Positions 17,682 to 26,021 of a stretch of 64,000 nucleotides of DNA are shown here, piece by piece. The notes beneath the pieces are model-generated. The model was not told where the DNA came from, searched no databases, and worked only from the letters and a program-made list of their open reading frames with translations. Every line of letters begins with the position of its first letter. Position 1 is the first letter of the stretch. Both the position numbers and the translations under genes were made by a program. Location of the stretch: contig CAJIYW010000004.1 in NCBI GenBank assembly GCA_905181765.1, positions 124,001 to 188,000 of the forward strand, written 5' to 3'. The stretch comes from Flavobacteriales bacterium UBA6772. Its GTDB lineage: Bacteria; Bacteroidota; Bacteroidia; Flavobacteriales; Flavobacteriaceae.

Positions 17682-19499
17682 ATGAAAAAAATAATTTTAA
17701 CAGTACTTGTTGTTTTTGCTATAAAAACAACCGCACAAGAGAAAGCAATACCTGTTTTTAAAGATGGTGAAGCTCAAATAGTAGCAGCTTTTGCTGATGA
17801 TAGCAAATGGATTCGTACAGATTTGTGGGTAGAAACTACTTTTGATTCGGATGGCGACGGAAATTTAGACAGAATGCATGTAGATGTAACAAGACCTTTA
17901 CAAACAGAAACTGAAGGTTTAAAATTACCTGTGGTGTATGAATCTAGTCCGTATTATTCTGGAGTTGCCAAGGGTGGAAGAGAGTTGTTTTGGAATGTAA
18001 AACATGAGTTGGGGGAAACAGTGCCAAATCCTTTTCATCCAGAAGTTAAAAGAACAGGAAAACGTCCTATTATTTCAAATTCTCAAATTAAAACATGGGT
18101 TCCCAGAGGATATGTTGTTGTGCATTCTTCTTCTCCCGGAACTGGCTTGTCAGATGGCGCGCCAACGGTTGGAGGAGACAATGAATCTTTAGCACCAAAG
18201 GCTGTTGTAGATTGGTTAAACGGCCGTGCAAAAGGGTTTGTTTCTAGAACAGGTAATGAGACTGTTTCTGCTTATTGGTCTACTGGAAAAGTAGGCATGA
18301 CAGGTACTTCTTACAACGGAACTATTCCGTTAGCAGCAGCAACAACTGGTGTAGCTGGTTTAGAAGCTATTATTCCAATAGCACCCAATACTTCTTATTA
18401 TCATTATTACCGCTCTAACGGTTTAGTGCGTTCTCCGGGTGGTTATTTAGGGGAAGATATAGACGTGTTGTACGATTTTATTCATAGTGGAAAAGAAGAA
18501 AATAGAGCTAGAAATAACAAAGTTATTAGAGATACAGAAATGGCTAATGGTATGGACAGAGCTTCTGGAGATTATAACAGTTTTTGGGCAGGAAGAGATT
18601 ATATAAATGATATGCGACCAATGAAGGCAGCATTGTTAATGTCTCATGGATTTAATGACTGGAATGTAATGCCAGAGCATAGTTTCAGAATTTATGAACG
18701 TGCCAAAGAAATGGGCTTACCAACACAAATATATTATCATCAAAACGGTCATGGTGGTCCGCCACCAATGAAAATGATGAACCGATGGTTTACAAGGTAT
18801 TTACACGGAGTTGAAAATAATGTTGAAGCAGATGCAAAAGCTTGGATTGTTAGAGAAAATGACCAAAGAAATGAACCAACCGCATACGCAGATTACCCAA
18901 ATCCAGCGGCAAAACCAGTTACTTTTTACTTAACTCCTGGGGCGCCTAAAGCTGGAAACTTAACTTTAAGTAGTACCACATCTAAAGGAAAAGAAATGTT
19001 AGTAGATAATTATTCTTTTACTGCAGATGCATTAGCACAAGCAGACTTTACAGAACACCGTTTACTATATGTATCTCCTATTTTAAAAGAAGATGTTCAT
19101 ATCTCTGGACGACCAATCATTACCATAAAAGCAGCGAGCTCTAAAAAAGCCGTAAACTTATCTGTGTATTTAGTTTCTTTACCATGGAACAAAGGCAGGA
19201 GAATAAAAATTACTGATAATATTATTACTCGTGGATGGGCAGATTTACAAAATCATACATCTTTAACAGAAGGCACGCCTTTAAAACTAGGTGCATTCTA
19301 TGAAATGACTTTTAATTTACAACCGGATGATCAAATCATTAAAAAAGGACAACAGATAGGTTTAATGATTTTTTCTAGCGACAGTGAGTATACACTGTTA
19401 CCAAAACCAGGAACTGAATTGACCATTGATTTAAAAGGTACTAAATTAATACTTCCAATTGTTGGAGGGGAAAATGCTTTTAAGAAATCTATTGAATAG
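17682..19499 (+). CDS. secreted Xaa-Pro dipeptidyl-peptidase (S15 family)
   Basis: 605 aa from MKKIILTVLVVFAIKTTAQE; the ORF's upstream 28 codons overlap the previous gene and would bury the signal peptide. The peptidase S15 serine motif is GMTGTSYNGTIP, GTSYNG being close to the PepX/X-Pro DPP consensus. Aspartate in HGFNDWNVMPEH and histidine in YHQNGHGGPP complete the triad. A C-terminal beta domain follows. The signal peptide is type I, unlike the lipoprotein before it. Together the pair would clip proline-containing peptides outside the cytoplasm. The 10-nt gap suggests co-transcription. Confidence 0.9.
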   Translation: MKKIILTVLVVFAIKTTAQEKAIPVFKDGEAQIVAAFADDSKWIRTDLWVETTFDSDGDGNLDRMHVDVTRPLQTETEGLKLPVVYESSPYYSGVAKGGRELFWNVKHELGETVPNPFHPEVKRTGKRPIISNSQIKTWVPRGYVVVHSSSPGTGLSDGAPTVGGDNESLAPKAVVDWLNGRAKGFVSRTGNETVSAYWSTGKVGMTGTSYNGTIPLAAATTGVAGLEAIIPIAPNTSYYHYYRSNGLVRSPGGYLGEDIDVLYDFIHSGKEENRARNNKVIRDTEMANGMDRASGDYNSFWAGRDYINDMRPMKAALLMSHGFNDWNVMPEHSFRIYERAKEMGLPTQIYYHQNGHGGPPPMKMMNRWFTRYLHGVENNVEADAKAWIVRENDQRNEPTAYADYPNPAAKPVTFYLTPGAPKAGNLTLSSTTSKGKEMLVDNYSFTADALAQADFTEHRLLYVSPILKEDVHISGRPIITIKAASSKKAVNLSVYLVSLPWNKGRRIKITDNIITRGWADLQNHTSLTEGTPLKLGAFYEMTFNLQPDDQIIKKGQQIGLMIFSSDSEYTLLPKPGTELTIDLKGTKLILPIVGGENAFKKSIE

Positions 19500-19518
19500 C
19501 ACTAAATAAAATAAAAAA

Positions 19519-19980
19519 ATGACCTCTACAGAAATTGCATTACTTCTAAATGTTGATGCAGAAAAAATTACAAGAATTGGAGAAATAATTGGAAAAAAAA
19601 TTCCTGAAAAAGACAATTTTAGTAATTTAAATGAATTTGAAAAAACATTTATTTACTTAGATGTTTTAGAAGATAGCGTTACAAATGGTGGATTTATACA
19701 GTTCTTTTTTAATTCTTCTGGGCAATTCACTCATGAAGTATTTCAAGCATACCTGGCCATTAAAGCAGAAAACACCGTTGATATTCTTACCAAAGCAATC
19801 TACTTATTTCCAGAAATTCCGGTTCCTAAAAACTTAAGAATACGACAACAAATATTAATGGAAAAAGACACTAATATTGACTTATGGGACGAATTAGATA
19901 CTCAATTTTATAAATATGAAGACAATATTATTTCACTAACATTAGAGTATGTTCGAAATAATATTGCTCATTTTGATTGA
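19519..19980 (+). CDS. DMP19 family protein
   Basis: 153 aa. The conserved DMP19/DUF4375 block is visible in TFIYLDVLEDSVTNGGFIQFFFNSSG (about 45-70), including NGGFxQFF(F/W)NSSG. In Neisseria a DMP19 protein was described as a DNA mimic that blocks a DNA-binding regulator, but most family members are uncharacterised. The protein is moderately acidic and has no signal peptide. It starts 19 nt after the X-Pro dipeptidyl-peptidase stop and could be read through from it. It converges with the NTP pyrophosphohydrolase gene 4 nt away. Confidence 0.8.
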   Translation: MTSTEIALLLNVDAEKITRIGEIIGKKIPEKDNFSNLNEFEKTFIYLDVLEDSVTNGGFIQFFFNSSGQFTHEVFQAYLAIKAENTVDILTKAIYLFPEIPVPKNLRIRQQILMEKDTNIDLWDELDTQFYKYEDNIISLTLEYVRNNIAHFD

Positions 19981-19983
19981 AAA

Positions 19984-20370
19984 TTATTGCTCTAAAATTT
20001 TTTTTATATGTGGCTTAAAGTAATTAACTCCTTTTAGAACTTTACCATCTTCTCTATAAATTGGCTTTCCATCTTCTCCTAATTTACTCATATTACTTCT
20101 ATGAATTTCATTAAAAACGTCCTCTATTTTATCTTGCATGCCATGCTCTATAATAGTACCACACAAAATATATAACATATCTCCTAAAGCATCTGCGACC
20201 TCTACTAAATCGTTATTTTCTGCTGCTTCTAAATATTCTTCATTCTCTTCTTTCATTAAATTAAAACGAAGTAAATTTCTGCCCTCATCAATGCTTGCTG
20301 TTGGTCTGTTTTTAATACCAGCGCCAAAAGCTGTATGAAATTCATGTACTGATTTTATTTTATTTTTCAT
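19984..20370 (-). CDS. nucleoside triphosphate pyrophosphohydrolase family protein
   Basis: 128 aa, a second all-alpha NTP-PPase in this window, of the phosphoribosyl-ATP pyrophosphohydrolase-like type. Metal-binding helices are LMKEENEEYLEAAE (about 34-47) and EVADALGDMLYILCGTIIEHG (about 52-72), with an N-terminal VHEFHTAFG and a C-terminal YREDGKVLKGVNYFKPHI loop typical of the group. The likely role is hydrolysis of non-canonical or excess NTPs. The gene follows an SDR gene by 19 nt on the same strand. It is distinct from the MazG-like protein at 12.4 kb. Confidence 0.86.
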   Translation of the reverse strand: MKNKIKSVHEFHTAFGAGIKNRPTASIDEGRNLLRFNLMKEENEEYLEAAENNDLVEVADALGDMLYILCGTIIEHGMQDKIEDVFNEIHRSNMSKLGEDGKPIYREDGKVLKGVNYFKPHIKKILEQ

Positions 20371-20389
20371 TTTTATCTCTTATAAATTA

Positions 20390-21112
20390 TTATAATGTTT
20401 TTTTTAATAACCAGGCAGGAGCTAGTTTTAAAGCCCAAGCAATAAGTTGCCATCTCTTAGAAATATAAGCTACTCTTTTTTTACTTTTAATAGCACTGTA
20501 AATTTGATTTGCTGCTTTCTCTAAAGGAACCATCCAAAAAACAGCTTCCCCTAAAGCCATGGCAGTATCTATAAAGCCAGGTCTAATTTCCGTAATAAAA
20601 ACACGTTTCGATTTTATAGATTTGGTTTTTATATACAAGCTTTCTAGATACGCTTTTTGATATGCTTTAGAAGCAAAATACACAGGTGCAGCACGATTCC
20701 CTCGAATAGAGGCGATAGAAGTAATACCTACCAAATGCCCAAATTGTTGGGCTCTAAACAGGTTATACGCTAAAGTGTATAATTTTGTTACTCCTAAAAC
20801 ATTCGTATTTATAGATTGTTCTTCTTTAGACCATTCTAATTTTGGATTCACAAAACCAACTCCTGAAGATTGCACTATAAGGTCTATTGTTCCAAATTCT
20901 GATACAATTTCAGAAAATATGTTCTCTACTTCTTGAGTATCCTGAATATCATTCTGCTTTACTAAAACTTGCTCTGGAAACTTCTTTTTAAGCGCCTCTA
21001 AAAGCGGCAATCTTCTCCCAGTAATAGCAACTCTGTATCCTTCTTTTACTAAAATCTCAGTTAAAGACTTTCCGATCCCAGAAGTTGCACCAAAAACGAT
21101 GGCGTTCTTCAT
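20390..21112 (-). CDS. short-chain dehydrogenase/reductase (SDR) family oxidoreductase
   Basis: 240 aa classical SDR. The cofactor motif GATSGIGKSL is at 8-17, with basic residues after beta-2 (TGRRLPLL), which favours NADP(H). The catalytic Ser is in VGITSIASIRG and the Tyr-x3-Lys in VYFASKAYQKAYLE (about 149-153). The C-terminal segment (WQLIAWALKLAPAWLLKK) is amphipathic to hydrophobic and may associate with membrane, as in SDRs of lipid metabolism. The substrate is unknown. It is the first gene of a two-gene unit with the NTP pyrophosphohydrolase. Confidence 0.88.
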   Translation of the reverse strand: MKNAIVFGATSGIGKSLTEILVKEGYRVAITGRRLPLLEALKKKFPEQVLVKQNDIQDTQEVENIFSEIVSEFGTIDLIVQSSGVGFVNPKLEWSKEEQSINTNVLGVTKLYTLAYNLFRAQQFGHLVGITSIASIRGNRAAPVYFASKAYQKAYLESLYIKTKSIKSKRVFITEIRPGFIDTAMALGEAVFWMVPLEKAANQIYSAIKSKKRVAYISKRWQLIAWALKLAPAWLLKKTL

Positions 21113-21234
21113 TTTATTTGTAATTTTGTAAAATAAAATATTGATTCATTTGAATAGACAATATATAGAAACTTTACGAAATTTTTAAACTCAAAAAAAT
21201 CTATTCATCAACAATTTACTAAACAATTGAAGTT

Positions 21235-21441
21235 ATGTTTTTAAGTGCTTATTTTACGACTGGTAGAATTATATTTATGATCTTTTTTATTTTAGCTTTT
21301 ATAGTATTAATGACTTACAGCTACAGAAAAGATATAAAAAACCATGAGCGTTATTACAAAGGAGCCGGAAAAAAGGTACTAATTTATGGAGGAATAATTG
21401 TATTAATTTTCGTGGCAATTCGTCTATATACAGGTCAATAA
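21235..21441 (+). CDS. small two-TM membrane protein, function unknown
   Basis: 68 aa. Two transmembrane helices, at about 10-29 (GRIIFMIFFILAFIVLMTYS) and about 46-64 (KVLIYGGIIVLIFVAIRLY), are joined by a basic, tyrosine-containing loop (YRKDIKNHERYYKGAG). The helix, then RKD...YYKG, then helix layout recurs in short proteins of Flavobacteriia, so I believe it is real, but I know of no function. It sits alone between a divergent SDR gene and the convergent tag gene. Confidence 0.6.
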   Translation: MFLSAYFTTGRIIFMIFFILAFIVLMTYSYRKDIKNHERYYKGAGKKVLIYGGIIVLIFVAIRLYTGQ

Positions 21442-21465
21442 TTTACTTTTAGTACTGTTCTATTA

Positions 21466-22027
21466 TTACTTTTCTACATATATAAAACAATCTGTTGTAT
21501 GGTCATTTACCATTCCAATGGCTTGCATATATGCGTAAATTACAGTAGAACCAACAAATTTAAATCCATCTTTTTTTTAAATCTTTAGAAATGGTATCAG
21601 AAAGTTCGGTGGTTGCCGGTACTTCTGCTCTCTTTTGAAATTTGTTATGAATTGGAGTTTCATTTACATAAGACCAAATAAACTTTGAAAAAGAACCAAA
21701 TTCTTGCTGAACTTCCATGAAAACTTGCGCATTATGAATAGCACTTCTTATCTTTAATTTATTCCTTATAATTCCTGTATCTATTAATAAAGATTGAAAC
21801 TTACTTTCTGGGTATATTGCAATTTTTTGATAATCAAAATTATCAAAAGCTTTTCGAAAGTTTTCTCTTTTATTTAAAATAGTAATCCAACTCAAACCTG
21901 CTTGAAAAGTTTCTAAAATTAAGAACTCAAAAAGTGTTGCATCATCAAAAACAGGCTGTCCCCATTCTTTGTCATGATATTCTTCATATAATTTACTATC
22001 AGTAACCCAAAAACATCTTTTTTGCAT
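21466..22027 (-). CDS. tag: Tag, DNA-3-methyladenine glycosylase I (frame interrupted)
   Basis: N-terminal frame (22027 to 21560) gives MQKRCFWVTDSKLYEEYHDKEWG, the standard start of DNA-3-methyladenine glycosylase I with zinc-binding Cys and His, then EFLILETFQAGLSW and ILNKRENFRKAFDNF. It breaks after SKDLKK at a run of eight A (21571-21578). Removing one A restores DGFKFVGST, then VIYAYMQAIGMVNDH, then TTDCFIYVEK and TAA at 21466, about 186 aa, the normal length with the remaining zinc His and Cys. It is either a sequencing artefact or a true frameshift; slippage on A8 could rescue some product. It starts immediately after the M24 peptidase stop. Role: excision of 3-methyladenine. Confidence 0.88.
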
Positions 22028-23344
22028 TTATTCTGTTTTAATTGGTTTTATAGCAACTTGTCTTTCGTTTACATATTCAAAAACACCATCACCAAAAAAG
22101 CCAGCTTCTTCAAGCATAATTCTAATGTCTTTATTCCACTCTTTTATGGCAACTGTAGTATTTAATTCTATAGCATACACTGTATTCTTATGAAGCGCAT
22201 AATCTCCATTAAAAGGAACCCCATTTTGAGAATCCCACATGCCAATTGTCGTGCCGGCACTATGTCCATATTTTCCCAAAGGATGTGTATAAATTGAAGG
22301 CCTCAAACCTTCTTTCCTTCCTTGAATTAAAGATGCTTTTAAAATTTCATTTCCAGTAACTCCAAGACTCATATTACTTGTAAGAATATCTTGAACTCTA
22401 TTTCCTTTTTTAAAAGCTTCTTTCAAAAAAACAGGAACCTCACTTTCGGTCTTTTTTAAAACGTAAGCGTGTTGTTGGCAATCTGTATTTAAACCGATGT
22501 ATGTAATTCCGAAATCGCAATGCAATAAGTCTCCTTTTTGTATTATTTTTTCTTCTTCTCCTTTGGAAAAAGATTCGATATGAGATTTCAACACCTCGTT
22601 ATTTCTTTGAATATCTACCGTTGGATGAAACCATGTTTCTAAACCTAAATCGGTCACTTTTTGACGCATAAACCAAACAACATCTTCTGTGGTGGTTATT
22701 CCTGTTTGAATAACATTTGTCGAAAAAGCTTCGTCTATAATATCATGTGTAATTTTCACCAATTTCTTATAGAGTTTCATCTCCATTTTACTTCTAGTTT
22801 CTAACCAACCAATGGCTAATTTTTCTGCAGAAACTAATCTCTCTTGATATGTCTCAGGAAGGTTTTCTAACAACTCATCAAAACCTGTTTTTACCAATCC
22901 GTCTGCTAACGCGAAGTGTTTAGAAAAATTAATACCAATTTTATCAGGGTTTCGTGAAGCAATAATATCTACCAAAGCTTTCCATTGACTTGGTTCTTTT
23001 TCTTTATCCCAAGAAGACTGTATACTTTTACCAATATTATATCTTGCCACTGCTAATCTTTCAATTATTTTCTCTTTTTTATTTCTATAAAAAACGATGA
23101 TTGTTCTTCTTCTTGCATTTAACCAAGTTGCGGGTAGCATTGTTTTTAAGACAGGGTCTTCATTGTATTCTCTAGATATTAACAACCACATATCTATGTT
23201 TGCATCTTCCATTAAACCTGGTAAAAGGTTCTTGAATCTATCTTCTAAAATTTCATCTTTTAAAAGTGCCCTTTCTTTTTCTGGTAAAATCTGAGCAAAT
23301 GAAATCTGAGTGAAAAATAATAGTACAAATACAATTGTTCTCAT
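22028..23344 (-). CDS. secreted M24 family metallopeptidase (aminopeptidase P-like)
   Basis: 438 aa with a signal peptide (MRTIVFVLLFFTQISFAQ), so exported. The pita-bread metallopeptidase fold has its five usual metal ligands: the Asp pair in LLHCDFGITYIGLNTDCQQ, His in YTHPLGKYGHSAG, Glu in YAIELNTTVAI and Glu in IMLEEAGFF. The N-terminal creatinase-like domain carries NIDMWLLISREYNEDP. M24 proteins with this opening act on peptides, often X-Pro, but some are non-peptidase; the substrate is not resolvable. Its stop is directly followed by the tag start, so the two are co-transcribed. Confidence 0.88.
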   Translation of the reverse strand: MRTIVFVLLFFTQISFAQILPEKERALLKDEILEDRFKNLLPGLMEDANIDMWLLISREYNEDPVLKTMLPATWLNARRRTIIVFYRNKKEKIIERLAVARYNIGKSIQSSWDKEKEPSQWKALVDIIASRNPDKIGINFSKHFALADGLVKTGFDELLENLPETYQERLVSAEKLAIGWLETRSKMEMKLYKKLVKITHDIIDEAFSTNVIQTGITTTEDVVWFMRQKVTDLGLETWFHPTVDIQRNNEVLKSHIESFSKGEEEKIIQKGDLLHCDFGITYIGLNTDCQQHAYVLKKTESEVPVFLKEAFKKGNRVQDILTSNMSLGVTGNEILKASLIQGRKEGLRPSIYTHPLGKYGHSAGTTIGMWDSQNGVPFNGDYALHKNTVYAIELNTTVAIKEWNKDIRIMLEEAGFFGDGVFEYVNERQVAIKPIKTE

Positions 23345-23409
23345 GAATAGTAATTTTAAATACCCTTAAAATTACTGTTAAATCATCTAAAAATCAATTA
23401 ATTTAAAAA

Positions 23410-23418
23410 TAATTTTTG
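23410..23418 (+). promoter_or_regulatory. possible -7 element for the DUF6146-like lipoprotein gene
   Basis: TAATTTTTG, TAnnTTTG with one extra base, 29 nt before the ATG. Confidence 0.3.
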
Positions 23419-23447
23419 CAAATTTACGTATCATAAATATTAAAATA

Positions 23448-23882
23448 ATGAAATTAAGCTCACTGTTTTTGCTTCTAATTTGCATAATATTCTCTTTTGG
23501 GGCGTGTAGTTCAATACCCACAAATAAAACAAAACTACCTAAAGAAGCGGCTGTTTTAATTGCAAATGATAGTTTAGAATATGAAATAATAATTATAGAT
23601 ATTGGTTTTACTGCATACCTAGCAAGTACTGCAAAACCAGAAGGTTTCTATACTCAAGAATACATGGAAAATAGAAATAGCATTTGGGTTGCAAGTTGGA
23701 ATTCAAGAGCTCAAAGTCCTAGCAAGTATAATACTAGAATTTATGAAAATATAATAGATTACCAATCACAAGAAGATTACGGCTATGAAGTAAACTATAA
23801 GCTTTTTAATTACTTTTTATTTGCTCAAATAAAATATAAAATAAATTTAGGAGGTGGATTTAGAAGCGGTAGAATTAATTAA
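23448..23882 (+). CDS. small lipoprotein, DUF6146-like
   Basis: 144 aa. The signal peptide ends in the lipobox FGAC (C20), followed by SSIPTNKT, so this is a lipoprotein. The mature part (DSLEYEIIIIDIGFTAYLASTAKPEGFYTQ..., WVASWNSRAQSP, YGYEVNYKLFNYFLFAQIKYKINLGG) resembles a flavobacterial family that I remember as DUF6146. That assignment is from memory and unverified. No function is known. It overlaps the folA 3' end by 4 nt, in convergent orientation. Confidence 0.72.
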   Translation: MKLSSLFLLLICIIFSFGACSSIPTNKTKLPKEAAVLIANDSLEYEIIIIDIGFTAYLASTAKPEGFYTQEYMENRNSIWVASWNSRAQSPSKYNTRIYENIIDYQSQEDYGYEVNYKLFNYFLFAQIKYKINLGGGFRSGRIN

Positions 23883-24367
23883 ATTTTCTGATATGAGATA
23901 AAACTATAATCAAGTTTATTTTTTTCATCAGCTTTAAAATTCTCTCTAGCTATTTCTTTCCAAATTTTGGAATCTATTTCAGGAAAATAAACATCTGCTT
24001 CAAAATCTTTATGCACCAAAGTAATATCTAATTGTTGCGCTAAGTTTTTGGCAATTGTTTCCTTATAAATTTGAGCACCACCAATTATAAATACTTGTGC
24101 TTCTTCTTTAGACATTTCAATTGCCTGCTCTAAACTGTTCGCAATTAAACACCCCTCTTTAAAATAATTTTTATTTCTAGTAATAATTATTGTAGTTCTA
24201 TTTGGTAAGGGTTTTCCTATAGATTCATAAGTATTTCTACCCATTATTATATAATGACCTGTAGTTACTTTTTTAAATCTTTTTAAATCTGCAGGTAAAT
24301 GCCAAATTAAATCGTTGTCTTTTCCTAAAGCATTGTTAGTGGCAATTGCAGCTATTACAGTAATCAT
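23879..24367 (-). CDS. folA: dihydrofolate reductase
   Basis: 162 aa, the standard length. It reduces dihydrofolate with NADPH, regenerating the cofactor oxidised by thymidylate synthase, whose gene lies 0.7 kb away on the same strand. Landmarks: VIAAIATNNALGKDNDLIWHLPADLKRFKK (Trp and catalytic Asp of the WxxPxD region), HYIIMGRNTYESIGKPLPNRTTIII and VFIIGGAQIYKE. It has its own -7 box, so it is probably separately transcribed. Confidence 0.96.
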   Translation of the reverse strand: MITVIAAIATNNALGKDNDLIWHLPADLKRFKKVTTGHYIIMGRNTYESIGKPLPNRTTIIITRNKNYFKEGCLIANSLEQAIEMSKEEAQVFIIGGAQIYKETIAKNLAQQLDITLVHKDFEADVYFPEIDSKIWKEIARENFKADEKNKLDYSFISYQKI

Positions 24368-24385
24368 AAATTAAATAAATTTTTA

Positions 24386-24393
24386 CAAAAATA
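24386..24393 (-). promoter_or_regulatory. -7 promoter element for folA
   Basis: Minus-strand TATTTTTG, a perfect match, 18 nt upstream of the ATG. Confidence 0.5.
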
Positions 24394-24595
24394 AGAGAAA
24401 TGATTTCAGATTTGACGTTTTTATATCATTTTCATCAAAAAAAATCTAAACACGAAACCGATTTCGGTCAAAAAGACTGAAAATCAAGAGAAAAGAAACC
24501 AAATTATTTTAAGAGTACTTATAATTTATCTAGTGAAAATTTCACAATTAATAATTTCACGCATTCGTTTTATGAAAGTGATAATTCTTTACCAA

Positions 24596-24640
24596 AGCCT
24601 ACATTTCTATAAATTATGTTAGTAATGTAGGCTATTTTTG
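24596..24640 (+). promoter_or_regulatory. inverted repeat adjoining the promoter of the glycogen-binding-module gene
   Basis: Arms AGCCTACATT (24596-24605) and AATGTAGGCT (24623-24632) are perfectly complementary with a 17-nt spacer. The -7 box TATTTTTG (24633-24640) begins directly at the second arm, 24 nt before the ATG at 24665. No plus-strand gene lies upstream, so a terminator is unlikely, and an operator or attenuator-like element is a better guess. The rest of the 24368-24664 gap (about 297 nt) shows nothing else recognisable apart from the folA -7 box. Confidence 0.45.
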
Positions 24641-24664
24641 TTATTAATTTTAACCTACAAAAAT

Positions 24665-24961
24665 ATGGCAATTAAAAAACAATTTTTAAAAAGCAAACCA
24701 ATTTGTAAAGTAACGTTTACTATAGTTGCAAAAGAAGCAAATAATGCAGCAGTAGTTGGTACTTTTAATGAATGGAATGCTAAATCTGCTCCATTAAAAA
24801 AATTAAAAAACGGGTCTTTTAAAGGAACTGTTGATATAGAAGCAAATACCTCTCATGAATTTAAATATTTAATTGACGGCACTTTTGTAAACGAAACGGA
24901 AGCTGATGGATATGCCTGGAATGATTATGCGGGTGGAGAAAACAGTTTAATTACTGTGTAA
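24665..24961 (+). CDS. stand-alone glycogen-binding / isoamylase early-set domain protein
   Basis: 98 aa from MAIKKQFLKSKP; nine upstream codons in the ORF overlap the promoter. The whole protein is one immunoglobulin-like CBM48/AMPK-beta-type domain: CKVTFTIVAKEANNAAVVGTFNEWN, then PLKKLKNGSFKGTVDIEANTSHEFKYLIDG, then ADGYAWNDYAGGENSLITV. The FNEWN and G-x-F-K-Y-L-(I/V)-D-G features are the sugar-binding strands. There is no signal peptide and no catalytic partner. It probably binds storage alpha-glucan or serves as a scaffold (inference). Confidence 0.85.
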   Translation: MAIKKQFLKSKPICKVTFTIVAKEANNAAVVGTFNEWNAKSAPLKKLKNGSFKGTVDIEANTSHEFKYLIDGTFVNETEADGYAWNDYAGGENSLITV

Positions 24962-24965
24962 AACA

Positions 24966-25005
24966 TAAAAAAGGAGCTGCTGTGAAATTCCACAAAAAGC
25001 TCCTT
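24966..25005 (-). terminator. intrinsic terminator of thyA
   Basis: Hairpin with arms AAGGAGCT and AGCTCCTT plus an inner TGTG/CACA pairing, with a T run on the minus strand side, 24 nt past the thyA stop. It may also act on the plus-strand gene ending at 24961. Confidence 0.75.
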
Positions 25006-25028
25006 CTTAGTATTTGATTATAGCACTA

Positions 25029-25853
25029 TTAAATAGCGACTTTTCCTTTAATATGTGCATGTGGATTGTAATCTAGCAATTCAAAATCTTCAAAAGTAAA
25101 GTCTTCAATATTCCTTATTGCAGCATTCATTTTCATTTTTGGTAAAGGTCTAATGTCTCTAGATAATTGCAATTCTAACTGCTCTTTATGATTGTTATAA
25201 ATATGAGCGTCTCCAAAAGTATGAATAAACTCTCCTGCTTCATAACCACAAACTTGCGCCATCATCATTGTAAACAAAGCATAACTTGCAATGTTAAAAG
25301 GAACACCTAAAAAGATATCTGCACTTCGTTGATATAACTGACAAGATAGTTTACCATCTGCAACATAAAACTGAAAAAAAGCGTGACAAGGAGGCAATGC
25401 CGCCTTACCATTTGCAACGTTCTCTGAAAAGCTTACAGAGGTATCTGGCATTACAGAAGGATTCCATGCAGCAACCATCATTCTTCTAGAATTAGGATTC
25501 GTTTTTAGCGTAGTTATAACTTCTTTTAATTGATCTATATCATCACTATTCCAATTACGCCATTGGTGGCCGTAAACAGGTCCCAAATCTCCTTTTTCAT
25601 CTGCCCAAGAATTCCAGATTTTCACACCGTTGTCTTGTAAATATTTAATATTTGTATCTCCTTTTATAAACCAAAGTAGCTCATAAATAATAGACTTTAA
25701 ATGCAACTTCTTAGTGGTAACCATTGGAAAACCAGCACTTAAATCAAATCGCATTTGATACCCAAAAACACTTTTTGTTCCTGTACCTGTCCTATCTCCT
25801 TTTTCGTTTCCGCTTTCTAAAACGTGTTTTACTAAGTCGTGATATTGCTTCAT
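25029..25853 (-). CDS. thyA: thymidylate synthase
   Basis: 274 aa from [26 protein letters not shown] at 25853. The ORF's 27 extra codons run through the previous gene's terminator and are not coding. It converts dUMP to dTMP with methylene-THF, producing the DHF that FolA recycles. Nucleophile C156 lies in [46 protein letters not shown] and DAHIYNNH are the dUMP and folate sites. An insert of roughly ten residues ([12 protein letters not shown]) before the catalytic loop is not in E. coli ThyA but is common in Bacteroidota. Confidence 0.96.
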   Translation of the reverse strand: MKQYHDLVKHVLESGNEKGDRTGTGTKSVFGYQMRFDLSAGFPMVTTKKLHLKSIIYELLWFIKGDTNIKYLQDNGVKIWNSWADEKGDLGPVYGHQWRNWNSDDIDQLKEVITTLKTNPNSRRMMVAAWNPSVMPDTSVSFSENVANGKAALPPCHAFFQFYVADGKLSCQLYQRSADIFLGVPFNIASYALFTMMMAQVCGYEAGEFIHTFGDAHIYNNHKEQLELQLSRDIRPLPKMKMNAAIRNIEDFTFEDFELLDYNPHAHIKGKVAI

Positions 25854-25919
25854 TCTAATATGTAATCGGTTAATTATTTCTTCGGTTATACTTTTTGTAG
25901 TAAACCATTGTAAAAATAA

Positions 25920-25950
25920 AAAAGCTTCTACCATTTTTGGCGAAGCTTTT
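25920..25950 (-). terminator. intrinsic terminator of the nucleoside transporter gene
   Basis: Arms AAAAGCTTC and GAAGCTTTT with a 13-nt loop, followed on the minus strand by a T-rich tail, about 70 nt past the transporter stop. It overlaps the non-coding upstream part of the thyA ORF. Confidence 0.72.
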
Positions 25951-26021
25951 CAAATAATATTTTAAAGTTATTAACGATTTGAAGATAACCTTTTTTAGAA
26001 GTTCCTTGCAGTAATTTACTG

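Noticed and set aside
12425-20370. Defence or toxin-antitoxin role for the two MazG-like proteins and DMP19
   Set aside because: No toxin, effector, nuclease or reverse transcriptase partners nearby; the setting is housekeeping.
21560-22027. Genuine short Tag protein
   Set aside because: The missing C-terminus, including zinc ligands, is present intact in the adjacent frame, so the short version is an artefact of the frameshift.
25854-25934. N-terminal extension of ThyA
   Set aside because: Runs through the terminator hairpin of the preceding gene; ThyA begins at MKQYHDLVK.
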